Assembly: GCA_949358305.1 (NCBI GenBank)
Contig: OX442314.1
Span: forward strand, 18,717,060 to 18,781,059
DNA from: Strigamia acuminata
Lineage: Eukaryota > Arthropoda > Chilopoda > Geophilomorpha > Linotaeniidae
Length of the DNA: 64,000 nt
Direction: 5' to 3'
Each line of letters begins with the position of its first letter. Within the stretch, counting starts at the first letter, position 1. The translations under genes and the position numbers were made by a program. The notes beneath the pieces are model-generated. The model was given only the letters and a program-made list of their open reading frames with translations. It made no database searches and was not told where the DNA came from. This document shows positions 1 to 12,245 of the stretch, piece after piece.

Positions 1-754
1 TTTACTTTTCTTTGTTTTTAAATCCATAATATTTCTGAGTAAACATTTAAAATAAATATATAAAAAACAATATAGCATGATCATTTTTCAATAATCAAAA
101 CTCGTAATTCCTATTTCCCTCTCGGTTCACCAAAATTTTTATTACCATTGATCAATCTAATTGGCACTTCTTTAATCTTTCCTTCATCTTACCGCTGCAA
201 GCGAGAAATCAATTTCCAGCGTCATGTTCATTTTCTAATCAAACGCACACATTTCGATCATGTAAACCGTATATGGTATCGTGTACAACTAAAAATATCA
301 CTAAATCCCGGTAATAAATTAAAATTATATCAATTATTTCTTAAGAAAATCTTTCTAAAAAGTCTAATTAACAGCATTTATTTGCGAAACAGCATTTATA
401 ATGCTAATGTTCATTAAAATGTCATTTTAAAATACATTAATAAATCTAATTAATAACAATACAAAAATTTTAAAACAATCCGCATAGTAACAAACTTAAA
501 AGCAAATCAACAAAATTAAAGAAAAAATTGTATTAAAAAATAATTGACAAGTTTTGAGTTTATCACGTAGCAACCTGCTGCCTACCTTTCATCATAATTC
601 AAGCATTAAAATGCTTCATAAAATCATATCGTAAAAATAACTAAGATTACAAATTTGGATTTGTAGAATAACGTTAAGAAAATACGTATGCCCGTAATTT
701 TGCATCGGAACTCGGAAGGGAATTTCCATCCGCCCCCTGCGCTTGATGGTGCAC
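1..754. other. AT-rich upstream DNA, no gene seen
   Basis: I see no coding region, RNA gene or repeat that I can support here. One open frame at 148-417 encodes a protein of low-complexity, AT-driven composition with no recognisable motif and no splice or start context. The stretch is probably upstream sequence of the decarboxylase gene. Confidence 0.5.
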
Positions 755-762
755 TGACGTCA
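755..762. promoter_or_regulatory. Palindromic CRE (TGACGTCA) upstream of Tdc TATA box
   Basis: A perfect full-site cAMP response element lies about 60 bp upstream of the TATA box of the decarboxylase gene. The full palindrome is the known binding site of CREB/ATF bZIP dimers. Its position in a proximal promoter makes it a credible regulatory site. A second identical octamer occurs in an intron of the same gene at 3655-3662. Binding itself is inferred. Confidence 0.5.
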
Positions 763-820
763 TGACAATGAGTTCGTGTTTTCCTCCAATTACCTCAGGG
801 CGATCCTGGACGTGATGCGA

Positions 821-851
821 TATAAAGAAACGCAGACCATTCCAAATCTCA
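821..851 (+). promoter_or_regulatory. TATA box and initiator of the Tdc gene
   Basis: TATAAA at 821-826 is followed about 30 bp later by an initiator-like TCACA with the A at 851. This is the usual TATA-to-start spacing. Downstream, 888-893 is a good splice donor (GTGAGT), so a short non-coding first exon of about 851-887 is likely. The first coding exon begins after the acceptor at 3067-3068. Confidence 0.6.
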
Positions 852-887
852 CATCAACATCTCAACAATCAACGACACATCGATAAT
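851..887 (+). other. Likely non-coding first exon of Tdc
   Basis: This short segment runs from the predicted initiator to a consensus donor at 888. It has no usable start codon before the donor. It would be spliced over a 2.2 kb intron to the exon starting at 3069, which carries 27 nt of leader before the start codon. The intron 888-3068 is AT-rich and shows no other gene. Confidence 0.5.
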
Positions 888-3095
888 GTGAGTACTCTTG
901 ACTTATTTATATTTCTTTTTACTTCTCCGCGTCCATGTTTATGTGGTAAGATGATAATCATTAAGAATAAACTAGTGAATGTTATTTGATAACTTTTAAT
1001 CAGTTTTAATTCATATCATGAAAAAAATTACGGGTATTTAGTATTATCTTCCACGTGATAAATATTATTTTAAATAAGTTTTAGTTTAAAATTCAATTTA
1101 AAATTTTTTTTTAAAAAAAAAATTAATTAACAAAAATAGCTTTAGAAACCGTACAAAGTTAATTAATTAATTTTCCTCTTTTATAAACTATTTCTGAAAA
1201 ATCGTTTCTTGTTGAGAAATTTGCTTGCAGTGGAAAACCCATTTATAAAATCGAATTAATTACAATCCGTTGAAAATTTTAAATATAATTTAAATTTTAC
1301 ATTTAATATCGAAAAATGCAATGATATTAGGTGTAAACTTCCTTACAAGTTCAGTGTTCTAGGAAAAGAATTTTTTTTTTCCTCGCATCGCAGCCTCATT
1401 CACGTTTTCTCTGTTCATCGTTCCAATTTTTTCAAATAAATCCTAAATTTATTTATTTTCAAGGTCAATAGTTTATTTACATTCAATAAGAAAAAAATGC
1501 GCACTTAATTATCGTGAATTATGGCCCATTTCCATCGCTTCGAGTGCGAGATTCAACAAGTTCACTCGGCTTGGACTGTAAGCCATGTTTTCATACCGTG
1601 GCGAAGCATCGGAATTAAAATTTCAATAAAAATCTTCATTAAAACTGGTCCAATGTCTAATATAAATACCTCAAATCCAAAGACCAACCAAACATTAAAA
1701 CTTTTTTTCTGTTATTAATTCCAAGAATTAAGTTCGGGTCATTGAAAATCCAAAAAATCATCCGTATTTGGAAAAGGCAAAGATAAACTGCTATGTCGCC
1801 CACAGTGTTTGTATTAATCTAGTTTTTCTTTTTCTTACGTGCACTTCAAAACAAATGTAAAAATGCAAACAAATTTTTGCAAAAAAAAAAATTGAATGTT
1901 GAAATCAATTTTCCTAGAACAAAAAAAAATTAAAATACACAAAAAAAAAATTTGCGGAAACATAAAATATTATTTAATAAGTTTCCACAGGTAGCTTCTA
2001 CATTACCATTATCTAAATAAATTCCTAATGTACTGAGAGAATCCAATGCTCTATTATATTTTATGCCCGGATGTGGATGTAAAGAAGGTCCTACAATAAA
2101 TAGAAGACATAAATTAAGATATTAAATTTTAATTTAATGATTTGATTTAATTTAAAAATGAACTATAGTACCTAATCTTTTGCTACTAACAATCTCTGTC
2201 TCTGCGTTAATCCGGGATAAAAACGCAGAGTTTATAAACAAGATAAATAAAGTAAGTAAATCACTAAATAAGATAAAATAATAATAGTGACTCGTTGGCA
2301 CTCGAAATTAACTAAATGACGACCGTTTCTTCTCACTCTCGATCCGAAAGATTTCGCTTTGCTAACGGAAAAATTTCCGAATACGAATACTACTGCATGA
2401 ATGGTTTCCTCATTACAACTAACTCCTGAATCTCATGCTGGCGCTAATCCACTGTTGCTAAGTTTTAGCTCGATACTTGAACGTCACAAAAACAAACTAA
2501 AACTTTCACCAAAAATAAATAAATAAAATGATTTTTGGGATAACTTCAAAATCATTGAACATCATTACTGACTATTTCCATTCATTTCAATGAGAAAAAA
2601 AATCATTTTTAAAATCTTAGCCAATAATCGTGCAACTTCTAAAAAAAAAATATTTAACTGGTGATGAAATTTTTAGAAAATACTGAAAACTGTTCTTGCG
2701 CAATTCCATTTCTACGTCACTGCACGTCCACCTGTAACATACATTGTACTGGCTAATTTTTGCCCGGTGAACTTTCCAAAGTAGTTATGGGATAAAAATG
2801 GATCAATTATCAATCGTGTGGTAGGCGTTTAGAAGTCTTGTCACGAGCAGACGGGTCACGTGATGTCAGAGCGTTTTGTTGTGAGATGAATATCTCCATC
2901 TGGCACTTGTTTTCAAGTGTGAAACCAAACTCCGTGGTCACAATAGAATTGAATTGTCAAAGGAAATGAAAGTGCAAACCGCAGATAGTTGATGTTTACA
3001 ACGAAATTTAATCGAAAAAAGAGAAGAAAAAATAAATTAAAAACAAAACTTTTATATTTTATCGACAGATACAACTAGTCAAGTTCTAAACCGAG

Positions 3096-6000
3096 ATGGA
3101 CACCAAAGAATTCCGAAGACGCGGTCGGGAAATGGTCGACTACATTGCCGACTACATGGAGACAATTCACAACAGACGAGTGACTCCAGCAATCGAGCCC
3201 GGTTATTTGCGAAAGCTTCTCCCAACTGAACCGCCACAAAAACCGGAAAAGTGGGAATCCATCATGGAAGATGTGGAACGCACCATCATGCCAGGGGTAA
3301 ACAAACAAAATTTGTTTTTAATTCACAATTATTATAAATATTTTCATTCATAGGTTACTCATTGGCAACACCCTCGTTTCCACGCATATTTTCCAGCCGG
3401 AAATTCTTACCCTTCCATATTAGGCGACATGTTGTCTGATGCTATTGGCTGCGTGGGCTTTTCATGGGTAAGAGAATTGTTTGTCAATAAAAATTTATTG
3501 GAGAATATCAGACCCAAAATTCGGTAAAAAGAAAAAAGAAAAAACTCAGTTCAAATTCTCGTTCCACCTGTTGCTGAAGTTCCCTTTAAGGCTGCGCTTT
3601 CCTTTCACTTCACCGCACGTGTCAATAGCGTGGTTGGTGAGAGAATTTCGGTTGTGACGTCATGCTCGGTTATTAAAATCCACGCGTCTAAATACAGGGT
3701 GCGGAATTTGTGGAATTTAGGGCAGTGTCGGATATTGCGCTTCCCTGCATAACCCATCAGCATCACAATTCGCACGACAACTTAAAATAAAAAACTTTAG
3801 CACGTTTCGTACATTAACAGCCGTTTATATTCGGAAATTAATATTTTTGATCGGTTCCCAATTCTCTTAAAATTTCTCTCATCTATTACAACACGACCGT
3901 TTATTTTAGAGAAAACATGTTGCTCGAAATTGAATGTTAAGAAAATCGATATTTGAGCAGTTTCGGATTCATCTCGATTGTAGTATGAGAAGACGGAAGT
4001 AATTTAGAGTGTTAATAAGACTTTCAAGTAAAATATCCGACCGAATATTACTAACTCAAAGTGTTATGACTTCGCCATCAGACAGTGCACGTATTTAGTT
4101 TAATATAAAATCTAGATGGAATGTTCAGCGTTATCAATTAATATTTCTTTTATCCCCCCTTAATATGACCTTTCCAGTTTTCTCACGTAATAAGAATTTG
4201 CGGAAGGTACTTTCTTCTAATAAGTTTTGACTTTTGACACGATATTAAAGCGTCAGAATTTATTTATACATCTCTCTTTATTTGTTTCAAATTTTTACTT
4301 TTTTCACAAATTTATGTTGCATAATCAAACTTTCAAATGTTACATAACTTAAAAAATAGTGGAAATAGTTGAAAAGATTTATGTCTTCCTGTTACTAAGC
4401 GACCGAACCGACCATGGCGTTTGGTATTTATTGATTTACTTAGAATTTAGACTCGACGCATTCATTTTATATTATGATTTTTCAAAGACAAAATTGGAAT
4501 AGTTCAATAATTTAATTTAATTTAAATATTATTAAATCTTTTAAACTTTATATAACTTAAAAAATTCCATTTTTTATAGGCTGCCAGTCCTGCCTGCACT
4601 GAACTTGAAACTATTGTACTGGATTGGATGGGAAAAATGATCGGTTTACCCGAAGAATTTCTTTCTTTCTCCGAGAAAAGTAAAGGAGGCGGAGTTATCC
4701 AGGTAAAAAAATAAATCAAATTAAATTAAATCCATTTCTTCTAGTTTCGTGACTAACCACAATATCATTTCAGACTTCTGCGAGCGAGTGTGTTTTGGTG
4801 AGTCTTTTGGCCGCCAGAGCCCAAGCCATTAAATACTTGAAAGAACAACATCCATTTGTCGATGAGGGAGTCATGCTCAACAAATTGATGGCTTACTGTT
4901 CAAAAGAAGTAACTTTACTCTCTCTTCTCTATTTTTTTCTCCCTTAAATACTAATTAAACATTATTTCCAGTCTCATTCCTGTGTGGAGAAGGCAGCAAC
5001 TATTGGGTTTGTCAAGCTCAGGATATTGGACACTGACGACAAGTGCAGTCTCAGAGGCGAAACTGTGCGTGCTGCTATGGAAGTAAGATTCCCTTTTTGA
5101 TGTTCCTCTATAGCATGTTCTAAAATATTTTATTTTTATTTAATTACTCTTCTATAGGAAGACAGAGCCATAGGATTGTTTCCATTCTTCGTGAGTGTAG
5201 TTCTTTGCTTGTTTTTGGCAAAATGAAGCGCCAAAATGAGCAGTTTTCAATTTGTTTTCCATTTTCAGCTTTCAACTACTCTGGGTACAACCTCTTGCTG
5301 CTCATTTGACAACTTGGCTGAAATTGGACCAATATGTCAAGAACTTGGAGTTTGGTTGCATGTAGATGCTGCATATGCTGGAAATGCTTTCGTGTGTCCA
5401 GAATTTAAGTACTTAATGACCGGAATTGAGTATGCTAACTCGTTCAATACCAACCCAAACAAGTGGATGCTGGTCAATTTTGACTGTTCAACAATGTGGT
5501 AAGTTAGATCACACTAGCTCATCCAATACATCCATCTAAGTTTATTTCCAATTAATTACAGGGTCAAAGACAGATTCAAACTCACTCAAGCTTTGGTGGT
5601 AGATCCACTTTATCTTCAACACAGTTATTCCGAGAGAGCCATTGATTACAGAGTAAGAAAAAATAAAAGATGACTTATTTTCTTTTTACAAATATTAAAA
5701 AAAAAAACAATTATTTTAAATTTAGCACTGGGGTATACCATTAAGCCGCCGTTTCCGTTCTCTTAAACTGTGGTTTGTTATAAGAAATTACGGAGTTGAA
5801 GGACTGCAAAAATATGTCAGAGAGGTAAGTGATTGCTCACATAACCATCAAATAGTAGAAAGCGTTTAATAATAACAAATTACGTTATTTATAGCATGTG
5901 CGACTTGCTAAACGTTTTGAAAACTACGTGCGCAAAGATCAACGTTTCGAGATTATGAATGAGCCGATTTTGGGTCTCGTTTGCTTCCGACTCAAGGTAA

Positions 6001-6542
6001 AAACAACGGATGAAACCGTCCCACACAGCCGCTCAGTATTTCTAACAAATTCCAACAAATTCTAGGGTTCCGATACGATCAATCAAAAGATGTTAACATC
6101 TATTAATGCATCTGGTAAGCTGCACATGGTGCCAGCATCCGTCAACGAGAGATATGTCATTCGATTCTGCGTGTGCGCTCAACACGCGACCAATGACGAT
6201 ATAGATTATGCATGGAAGACCATCACCCAGTTCTCTCAAGACGTGGGCGACATAACTGCAATCCGAGAAAACGGCGAGGAATTAACAAAGGTAAAGCAAT
6301 TCGAAGAAGAGGGTTTCGAAGAAGAAGAAGAAGAGAGTTTCGAACAGCACATGGCCAAAATCCAACTGCGTAAACTCATGCGAAGCAATTCTGAAGTCGA
6401 TAAAGATTTTTCAGAGCCTGGCGAATTAGGTTTCGCGTACGCAGCTTATCAGGCTAGTTGCAAAAATTCAATTCAGATGGCTCCTCAAACTACAATCAGC
6501 GACATGGCAAAATCAAAATCAAAAATACCAATAATTGCCTAA
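3096..6542 (+). CDS. Tdc: Tyrosine decarboxylase-like aromatic L-amino acid decarboxylase
   Basis: PLP-dependent group II decarboxylase; the Tdc members convert tyrosine to tyramine, the first step of octopamine synthesis in arthropod neurons. Coding exons: 3096-3296, 3354-3467, 4580-4702, 4774-4908, 4972-5082, 5158-5190, 5269-5498, 5562-5652, 5726-5824, 5895-5996, 6066-6542, giving 571 aa. Seen: the N-terminal [10 protein letters not shown] block, the ESHSC histidine that stacks on [14 protein letters not shown] with the PLP-binding Asp, and the Schiff-base lysine in NPNKW. The C-terminal half ([43 protein letters not shown]) resembles insect Tdc more than Ddc or Hdc. The final 90 residues are acidic then low complexity, typical of Tdc tails. 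The NPNK form of the lysine motif is unusual: NPHK or NPSK is common. Family call is firm; substrate is inferred from similarity. Confidence 0.85.
3655..3662. promoter_or_regulatory. Second CRE palindrome, in Tdc intron
   Basis: A second exact TGACGTCA lies in the 1.1 kb intron 3468-4579, the longest intron after the first. It is in the most GC-rich part of that intron (about 3600-3720). It may mark an intronic enhancer or an internal promoter; nothing else in the sequence proves either. Confidence 0.3.
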
Positions 6543-7382
6543 AACATGCAATGTTTTATCAAACAATACTCTCAATTTTATTTTGATGCATAGACACGCG
6601 CACCAAAGAACTTAAAATGATACCTACACTATTTAATAAACGGGTAACATTAACAGCTGTGATTGGTATAATTTTATAGTAGACACATTCGTAAAGTCGT
6701 GTTTATCTACAGTTAATGTCTTGCGGCTTAAATATGTTGATTAAAATACTGTTAATCTAAATGACTTTATGAGCGCGACTACTATCCTAATTAATTTAAT
6801 ATTGTATAGTCATTAAGTACCAAAAAGTTAGTGCCTTTAGATCGGTTGATCCATTAATCGTCACAAGCCTTAATTAAGTTATTCTCGAAGTCTATATCAG
6901 TGGGAACACAATTAAGATTAACATTCTAAGAGATAATGGGCAACAAAAACAATACTGTGAGAATAAGCTGCAAGTCGGCATTATATTACCGTATAATAAT
7001 TTTTATTATTTATTTATTTATTAATTTTATTATGCTTGTAGTTTATACTATTGTAAAGTATATTTTTATTATTTTGTAAACTAATTACAGTGCTTACTTA
7101 CTTTTTATAATTTATTAGTGTATTAACAGCTGGTTGTTGATCAACTAATATTTTTTTGCACGTTATAACGTATTAATTTGGTTTTTATTGTACATTAGTT
7201 TTATTATTTTATTATGGTATTGGTGTATGTGTTCAATTTAATTTTAATTCCAATAAATATTTTAATTCCGACCCTTTTAGTTTTATTTTATTTTATTTTT
7301 CATTTATTTTTTAATCCCATTATTTTTTAAGTTTTTAATTATAACAACGGTTTTGGGTTTAACAACTCATCTAAGCAAACAA
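6543..7382 (+). terminator. Tdc 3' UTR with poly(A) signal at 7252
   Basis: AT-rich sequence without open frames follows the Tdc stop codon. A canonical AATAAA at 7252-7257, followed by T-rich sequence, is the best candidate for the cleavage signal and would give a 3' UTR of about 0.7 kb. An earlier AATAAA at about 6636 could be an alternative site. Confidence 0.45.
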
Positions 7383-8219
7383 TAGGGGGTTTCATTAATT
7401 AAGCAATTTTGTAATTTTGCAACTTTAGCAATTTTGCACTTTTGGATTTGTCACATGATATAAGTTCCACCAATCATGTGCATAATTGCAAAAACACAAA
7501 ACAGAAAAAATACACAATCACAAAATCAAAGGTAGATTTGCTATTTTGGTAAAATGGCAGCAGCCAAACTCAATCCAAGTGGCCATCACAAATTGTGATT
7601 AACAATTAGTTGCAAAAACAATCTCATAATTTTGCAATTTTGCAATTATTTAAATAGTCACATGACTTCCTATCCACCATATTAAGTTTTAGTTATATCC
7701 AACAAATTTAAAATGTGATGCAAAATAACTAGTTCTATTTGTGTGATGGAAAAAATTTTTTTTTAATAAGGTGCATTTTAATAAATATAAGTTTCACAGA
7801 TTGCACCAGAGTTATTAATTGAGTTTCCTAGCTGTTATACAGTCATGGATGCATCAGCATATTGATGATATACAAGGATACAAGTTGGCCACTTAGATAG
7901 AACTTGGATGCCTCCATTTTGTTTTGAGTTTCACAACCCTCAAAATCACTTCTTATCAAAATCACAAAAACTACCTTTTAGATGTTTTTGGGATTTTGTG
8001 TTTTCACTCTCTTGTACTTTAGTGAATGTGAATGTGATTGGTAGAACAGATATCACATAGCAATACTAAAAAATCACAAAGTTGTCCTTATCACACAATT
8101 GCAAAATTGACTGGGTTAATTCAATGTAATCCCATTTCTGGAGGCATCAAAAAATAATGCTTTTGTGATTAATGCAAAATCACAAAATTGCAAAATCATT
8201 AAAATAATGAAACCCCCTA
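7383..8219. mobile_element. Non-autonomous inverted-repeat element (MITE), about 0.84 kb
   Basis: The ends are a perfect 15-nt inverted repeat: TAGGGGGTTTCATTA at 7383-7397 and its complement at 8205-8219. Imperfect complementarity continues inward through runs built on GCAATTTTG / CAAAATTGC. The element is flanked by TA, which may be a TA target duplication or part of the repeat. The interior has many short copies of the same AT-rich word and no open reading frame, so it would rely on a transposase encoded elsewhere. The superfamily is not settled; TA flanks point weakly to Tc1/mariner-type. Confidence 0.7.
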
Positions 8220-9022
8220 TTAACGACTACAGTAACTTTTTTACAACAAAAATGTCCAATTTACGATTAGTCGATAACTTACATCAATAATTCTTTAAAG
8301 TTTCATTCACTTTATTTCACTTACGTGCCACGTCCTGGTTCCCACATTCCCGGACAGTAAAAATTGAAAATAAAGAAAAGTTGGCTTCGAAGATGAATGC
8401 CCTTTTTAGTTTTTACATAATCCTTTTTGGCTTTTCCAGTAGTACACTAGTGGCAATGGGATGACGATGAGTACGAGTTCTCATCTCCCATTCACCCAAG
8501 GATATGAAAGACTCACCTGACCCCATTATGCTTACTGGGAATCCCAGTTGTTCGCCATCCTTTTGATTTAAGATCCTGTTTTTATGTCAAGAACATCAGC
8601 CACCCACTTTTAATTGGGTTTTCTGTAATTTTCCCAATCCTCATTACAAATTCACCGGTTGGGTTCTTACAAGTCCTGCAGAATGCTTCTTTTATTGCTT
8701 TGGATAAGATTCTGCCTTTGGGGTCATGAGTCATGGAATAGAAACGCAAGTACAAGTCAGCGCCTCATTCCACCTTGGGAGGGTAGCTAAAAACCCCATT
8801 ATAAATTGGCAAATAGTAAGCCTTTTGCTCACAGATGATGCAAGAGAGCATATCAGTTGGACAAACCTCGAGTGATGCCATGATTTATATGTATCTCATT
8901 TCAAACCTTTGCATGCTTATTGACAAGTGGTTGAGATTATGTTTTAATGAATGAAACAGCGTAACTACATTGAAATAAATGGGATGAGATGCTAATCACA
9001 AACCCAAATTAATGATAGCTAG
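8220..9022. other. Accessory DNA, possible decayed element
   Basis: No gene can be supported. On the minus strand about 8713-8585 there is a 43-codon open stretch with balanced composition that could be a fragment of an old transposon protein, but I recognise no domain. The region lies between two inverted-repeat elements. Confidence 0.3.
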
Positions 9023-9202
9023 CAGTGGTATAGGAATACATTGATAAGCCCGTGTGGGCCCTTAGTAGAGCCATTGCTATAGGATTTTCATCCTCCAATT
9101 ACTTTTTAAACAAAATCACTTTTCATCCTCCATGGGCTCCCTACAGTAGGCTCGTGGGCCCGTGTCCACGCATGCGTTGCACCCCCGATTGCTACGCCAC
9201 TG
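9023..9202. mobile_element. Short hAT-like MITE, 180 bp
   Basis: The left end reads CAGTGGTATAGGAATAC and the right end, on the other strand, CAGTGGCGTAGCAATC, so the terminal inverted repeats match with a few substitutions. CAGTGGCGTA-type ends are common in hAT-derived MITEs. The flanking octamers (9015-9022 and 9203-9210) agree at 5 of 8 positions, compatible with a decayed 8-bp target duplication. GGGCCC-containing words near both ends are also inverted. No coding capacity. Confidence 0.6.
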
Positions 9203-9269
9203 TTTGCTACAAATTGTCAATAAGACTACATTACATCCCTTAGCAAATATCACAGGATGGCGGATGTAT

Positions 9270-9889
9270 CGCGAAAAAAGATATCGCGAATTTCGCAATA
9301 ACAAAAGAAAAAGAAAGTAATCGCGAAAAATCAAATCGCGCAAAGAAAAAAAACGCCAAAAAACAAATCACGAATCAAAATTCAGCGATTTGTTTGATAC
9401 ATTTGAAAAAAAAGCAAACGTGAAATTTAAAAAAAAAAAAAAAAAAGAAAACGCGAAATTTTAAAAAAAGAAAATGCGAAATTTAACCGTGATTACTGTT
9501 TAGTGTTTCTTGCATTTTTTTGTGATTTGTGTTCAGGTCAGGCACTCTGTTACCATTAGTAACACTTTATAGTGCTGCAATGTCCACTTTCAATGTAAAC
9601 TTAGTTATTTCAGTGAAAAGAAAACTAATTTTATTTACTAAATTATTACAAAAAATATTACATATCATTTACAAATTTAAATAATTATATATTATATATT
9701 AATAAATAGTAATGAAAAACGTTTTCTTTTTATTAAATCTCGCATTTTCTTTTTTTTTAAAATTTCGCTTTTTTAATTTCGCGGTTACAATTAGCGGTTA
9801 CAATTCCAAGTTATTGTAATCGCGAATCGCGCTAACGTTTTCTGACATACCGGTAGCGCTTTTATGGATTCGCAATCACTTTTTTCGCG
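9270..9889. mobile_element. Palindromic CGCGAA-rich element, about 0.6 kb
   Basis: Both halves are dense in the word CGCGAA or its complement. CGCGAAAAAAG at 9270-9280 is the exact complement of 9879-9889. Further inverted matches (TATCGCGAATTTCGC on the left against ATCGCGAATCGCGC on the right) continue inward. Such long imperfect palindromes are typical of fold-back MITEs. The centre is AT-rich with no open frame. A clear target duplication is not seen. Confidence 0.5.
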
Positions 9890-9987
9890 GAAAATCATGC
9901 GCTTCAAACTGGTTCTTAATCTTATAAAACGAGCGAAAAGTGGAAAATTCTATTATCACCTTGCATTTACTGTGATTTCTGTTAAAG

Positions 9988-10206
9988 GAGGAAGGAATAA
10001 GAGATGAAGAAAACGAAGACGATGAAGTTTTCATGCTACAAGAACGCAAAAACAGAATGGGATTGGCATACAAGAGAAGCTTTTTTGTCCGAATGGTGTC
10101 GGATCCAAAGCTATACAACCCTAAGATTCAAAAATCGTTGGGACATCGAAGTCACACTAGTCCATCACTTGAAAAGCAGAGCGTGGGCGTGCAGACGCCA
10201 TTGTAA
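9988..10206 (+). CDS. Orphan exon-like ORF, 72 codons to a stop
   Basis: An open frame of 72 codons starts after a possible splice acceptor (AG at 9986-9987) and ends at TAA 10204-10206. Composition looks like real protein: an acidic start (RDEENEDDEVF), then charged and aromatic residues, ending in QSVGVQTPL. There is no in-frame partner exon close upstream, because 9270-9889 is a fold-back repeat. It may be a last exon cut off from its gene, a processed-gene fragment or chance. Function not recognised. Confidence 0.25.
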   Translation, partial: EEGIRDEENEDDEVFMLQERKNRMGLAYKRSFFVRMVSDPKLYNPKIQKSLGHRSHTSPSLEKQSVGVQTPL

Positions 10207-12245
10207 GCTGGATTTCTCTTCATTTCACATTCGAGTGAGCAGATTTTAATTTAAAAAAGGCCGCACTATAGAAATTAGCGAGTGGAACTGCATTTGTAGA
10301 CGTATCACTCTGTGGCCTCGTCTCCGTACCGTGTTTTGCAACAACAACAACAACAACAAAAAACTAATTTAGTTTAGATATTTCACAATTCCTACTTAAA
10401 ACAAGACAATGTGCGAACTGCTTAGTTTGCACAATCATAATAAAGAATTATTTAAAAATAAAAAAAAATAAAAACTGACGACCAGCTGAAACACGTTAAT
10501 GCGTTTGTTTATCGTTTTGGCGTCAAAATACCTTATTTTTTTTGCAAAAGCATGCTCGAAACACGGTACAATATTATTTCCGCTTTTCGGTTATCATCAT
10601 CTATAGTCATTAAGCATTTCTACTCGCAAAAATATTCATTTCACTGTCAGATTAAAGTTTACACTTTTAATTTCAGGGCGTTCCAAAAGTTTGCATTTCT
10701 TTACCGAGGCTACGGTTCTGTCCCACCTCCAATTTGGCGGCGAAATGCACGGTGGCCACTGTTTTAGTTTCCATTACTGGATTGGTATAATTGTAGCCCT
10801 CATTCTGAATTGTAAAGACCAACAAATGTGTTCGTAAAGTAAATTGTTCAATTGTTAATATTAGTCTGTTTTCATGGAATGCTTTGTTGTTTGATATGTC
10901 AAATTTAGAGATTCAAAAGCAAAACGAAAAAAAAACTTTAGCCAAACAAAAAAAATAATACATGCAATAAGCACTTGTTTTTAAATTTAGCAGTAAAAAT
11001 TTGGCAATTTTGTTTGTGATGTTTGCAATCAGAAAAGTGAATACTGATACACAATAATAGATTTAAATTTTCTGTAAAATGTATGTTGTATTATTAAATC
11101 ATATTACATCTTAAATTTGTTGTTCCTAATGTAAAATCGAAGTGCAATAAACTTCCATATAAATTGAACATCATTTATCAGTTATTTCTTAACAAATATT
11201 TGACATAAAAATTTGTAAACTCAATTAAACATTCTTAATTAATACACAAATAAGCACTTATATACAAATTTTCAAATCAAAATACCTGGGACAGGAGTTT
11301 AACAATTGAAATACCTTTATAACTAAGACATTATCTACAAATTATGATGCAAACAAGTAATTAAAGTAATTAGGTGAATTTAATGTGTTACAAAAAAAGT
11401 CAGTTTGTTGATTATTTTCCATAAATCCTAAACCTGGTGCAAAATCGTAAAAAGACTATTGAAAAATCAAAAACTTAGTGGAAATTGTGCAATCGTAATT
11501 TTTTTCGTGACATAGAACTACGTTTAGGAAGACACCACCACCAACATTATTCATGTGACGAAAGTAATAACTCGGTTGACTCAACCATTTTGGGTCGACG
11601 CGTATGCTAAAATAGAACTACATCTTACGCATACAAAATGCTTGTTATATCGTCTTCTTTGCCAAGAAAGAAAAACAGAATCATCACTTGATGAGCATCA
11701 TCACTCGATTTCACGACGTGGCTTCGGCTACGTCTTAAAACATTGAAAATTTGAGATTGCGACAAACGAATGGAAATTGCAAAAAACGAAAAGAAATTGC
11801 CAAAAACGAATGAGTCTGAGAGAAAACAACGGATAAATGAAAAGCAGAACAAATGACTTTTGCTAAGTTCACGGAAAAGCATCACTATTGGTTGGAAACA
11901 GATTCTCCGTAGTTAATAACAGTTGCGACCAAAGCGAGGCTGCAACTCAGTGTCAAGGAATTTTGAATTTTTATATTGATAAATAATAAATTAAATTTGA
12001 AACTGATGAATTTAGGAATTGTTAAGGTTTTAGCTAAGTTCAGTCTAAAAAAATAGATTTTTAAGCTCAAAATGCAATTTTATATGGTCCTTCAGCCTTT
12101 TTTTCACAATTATAAACCCCCAAAAAATATTCTAAACTAAGCCACTGTTTAAAATTAAACACACCCTATTGCCCTTCCTCACCTTTAAAAACACTTTAAT
12201 GAAAATAGTAGTCACATTCGTGTCCAAAGCTTTTCCACGTGACGA
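10207..12245. other. Intergenic DNA without supported genes
   Basis: AT-rich sequence between the accessory region and the GPCR. It holds a CAA simple repeat at about 10339-10359 and several short open frames whose translations show no motif (for example 10552-10767 + and 11625-11885 -). I see no tRNA, no inverted-repeat element and no splice-supported exon chain. Confidence 0.4.

Noticed and set aside
148-417. 89-codon ORF on +
   Set aside because: Composition follows AT content, no domain, no splice or promoter context; treated as chance.
3096-6542. Histidine decarboxylase or DOPA decarboxylase identity for the first gene
   Set aside because: C-terminal half blocks ([26 protein letters not shown]) fit tyrosine decarboxylase better, though substrate is not proven.
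8585-8713. 43-codon open stretch on - with balanced composition
   Set aside because: No start, no recognisable motif and no neighbouring coding signal; possibly transposon debris but not supportable as a gene.
10339-10359. CAA repeats as a possible CRISPR-like or coding repeat
   Set aside because: Simple trinucleotide microsatellite in animal intergenic DNA, without spacers or an open frame.
11555-12070. Several overlapping ORFs on both strands
   Set aside because: They overlap one another, lack motifs and show no consistent exon structure.
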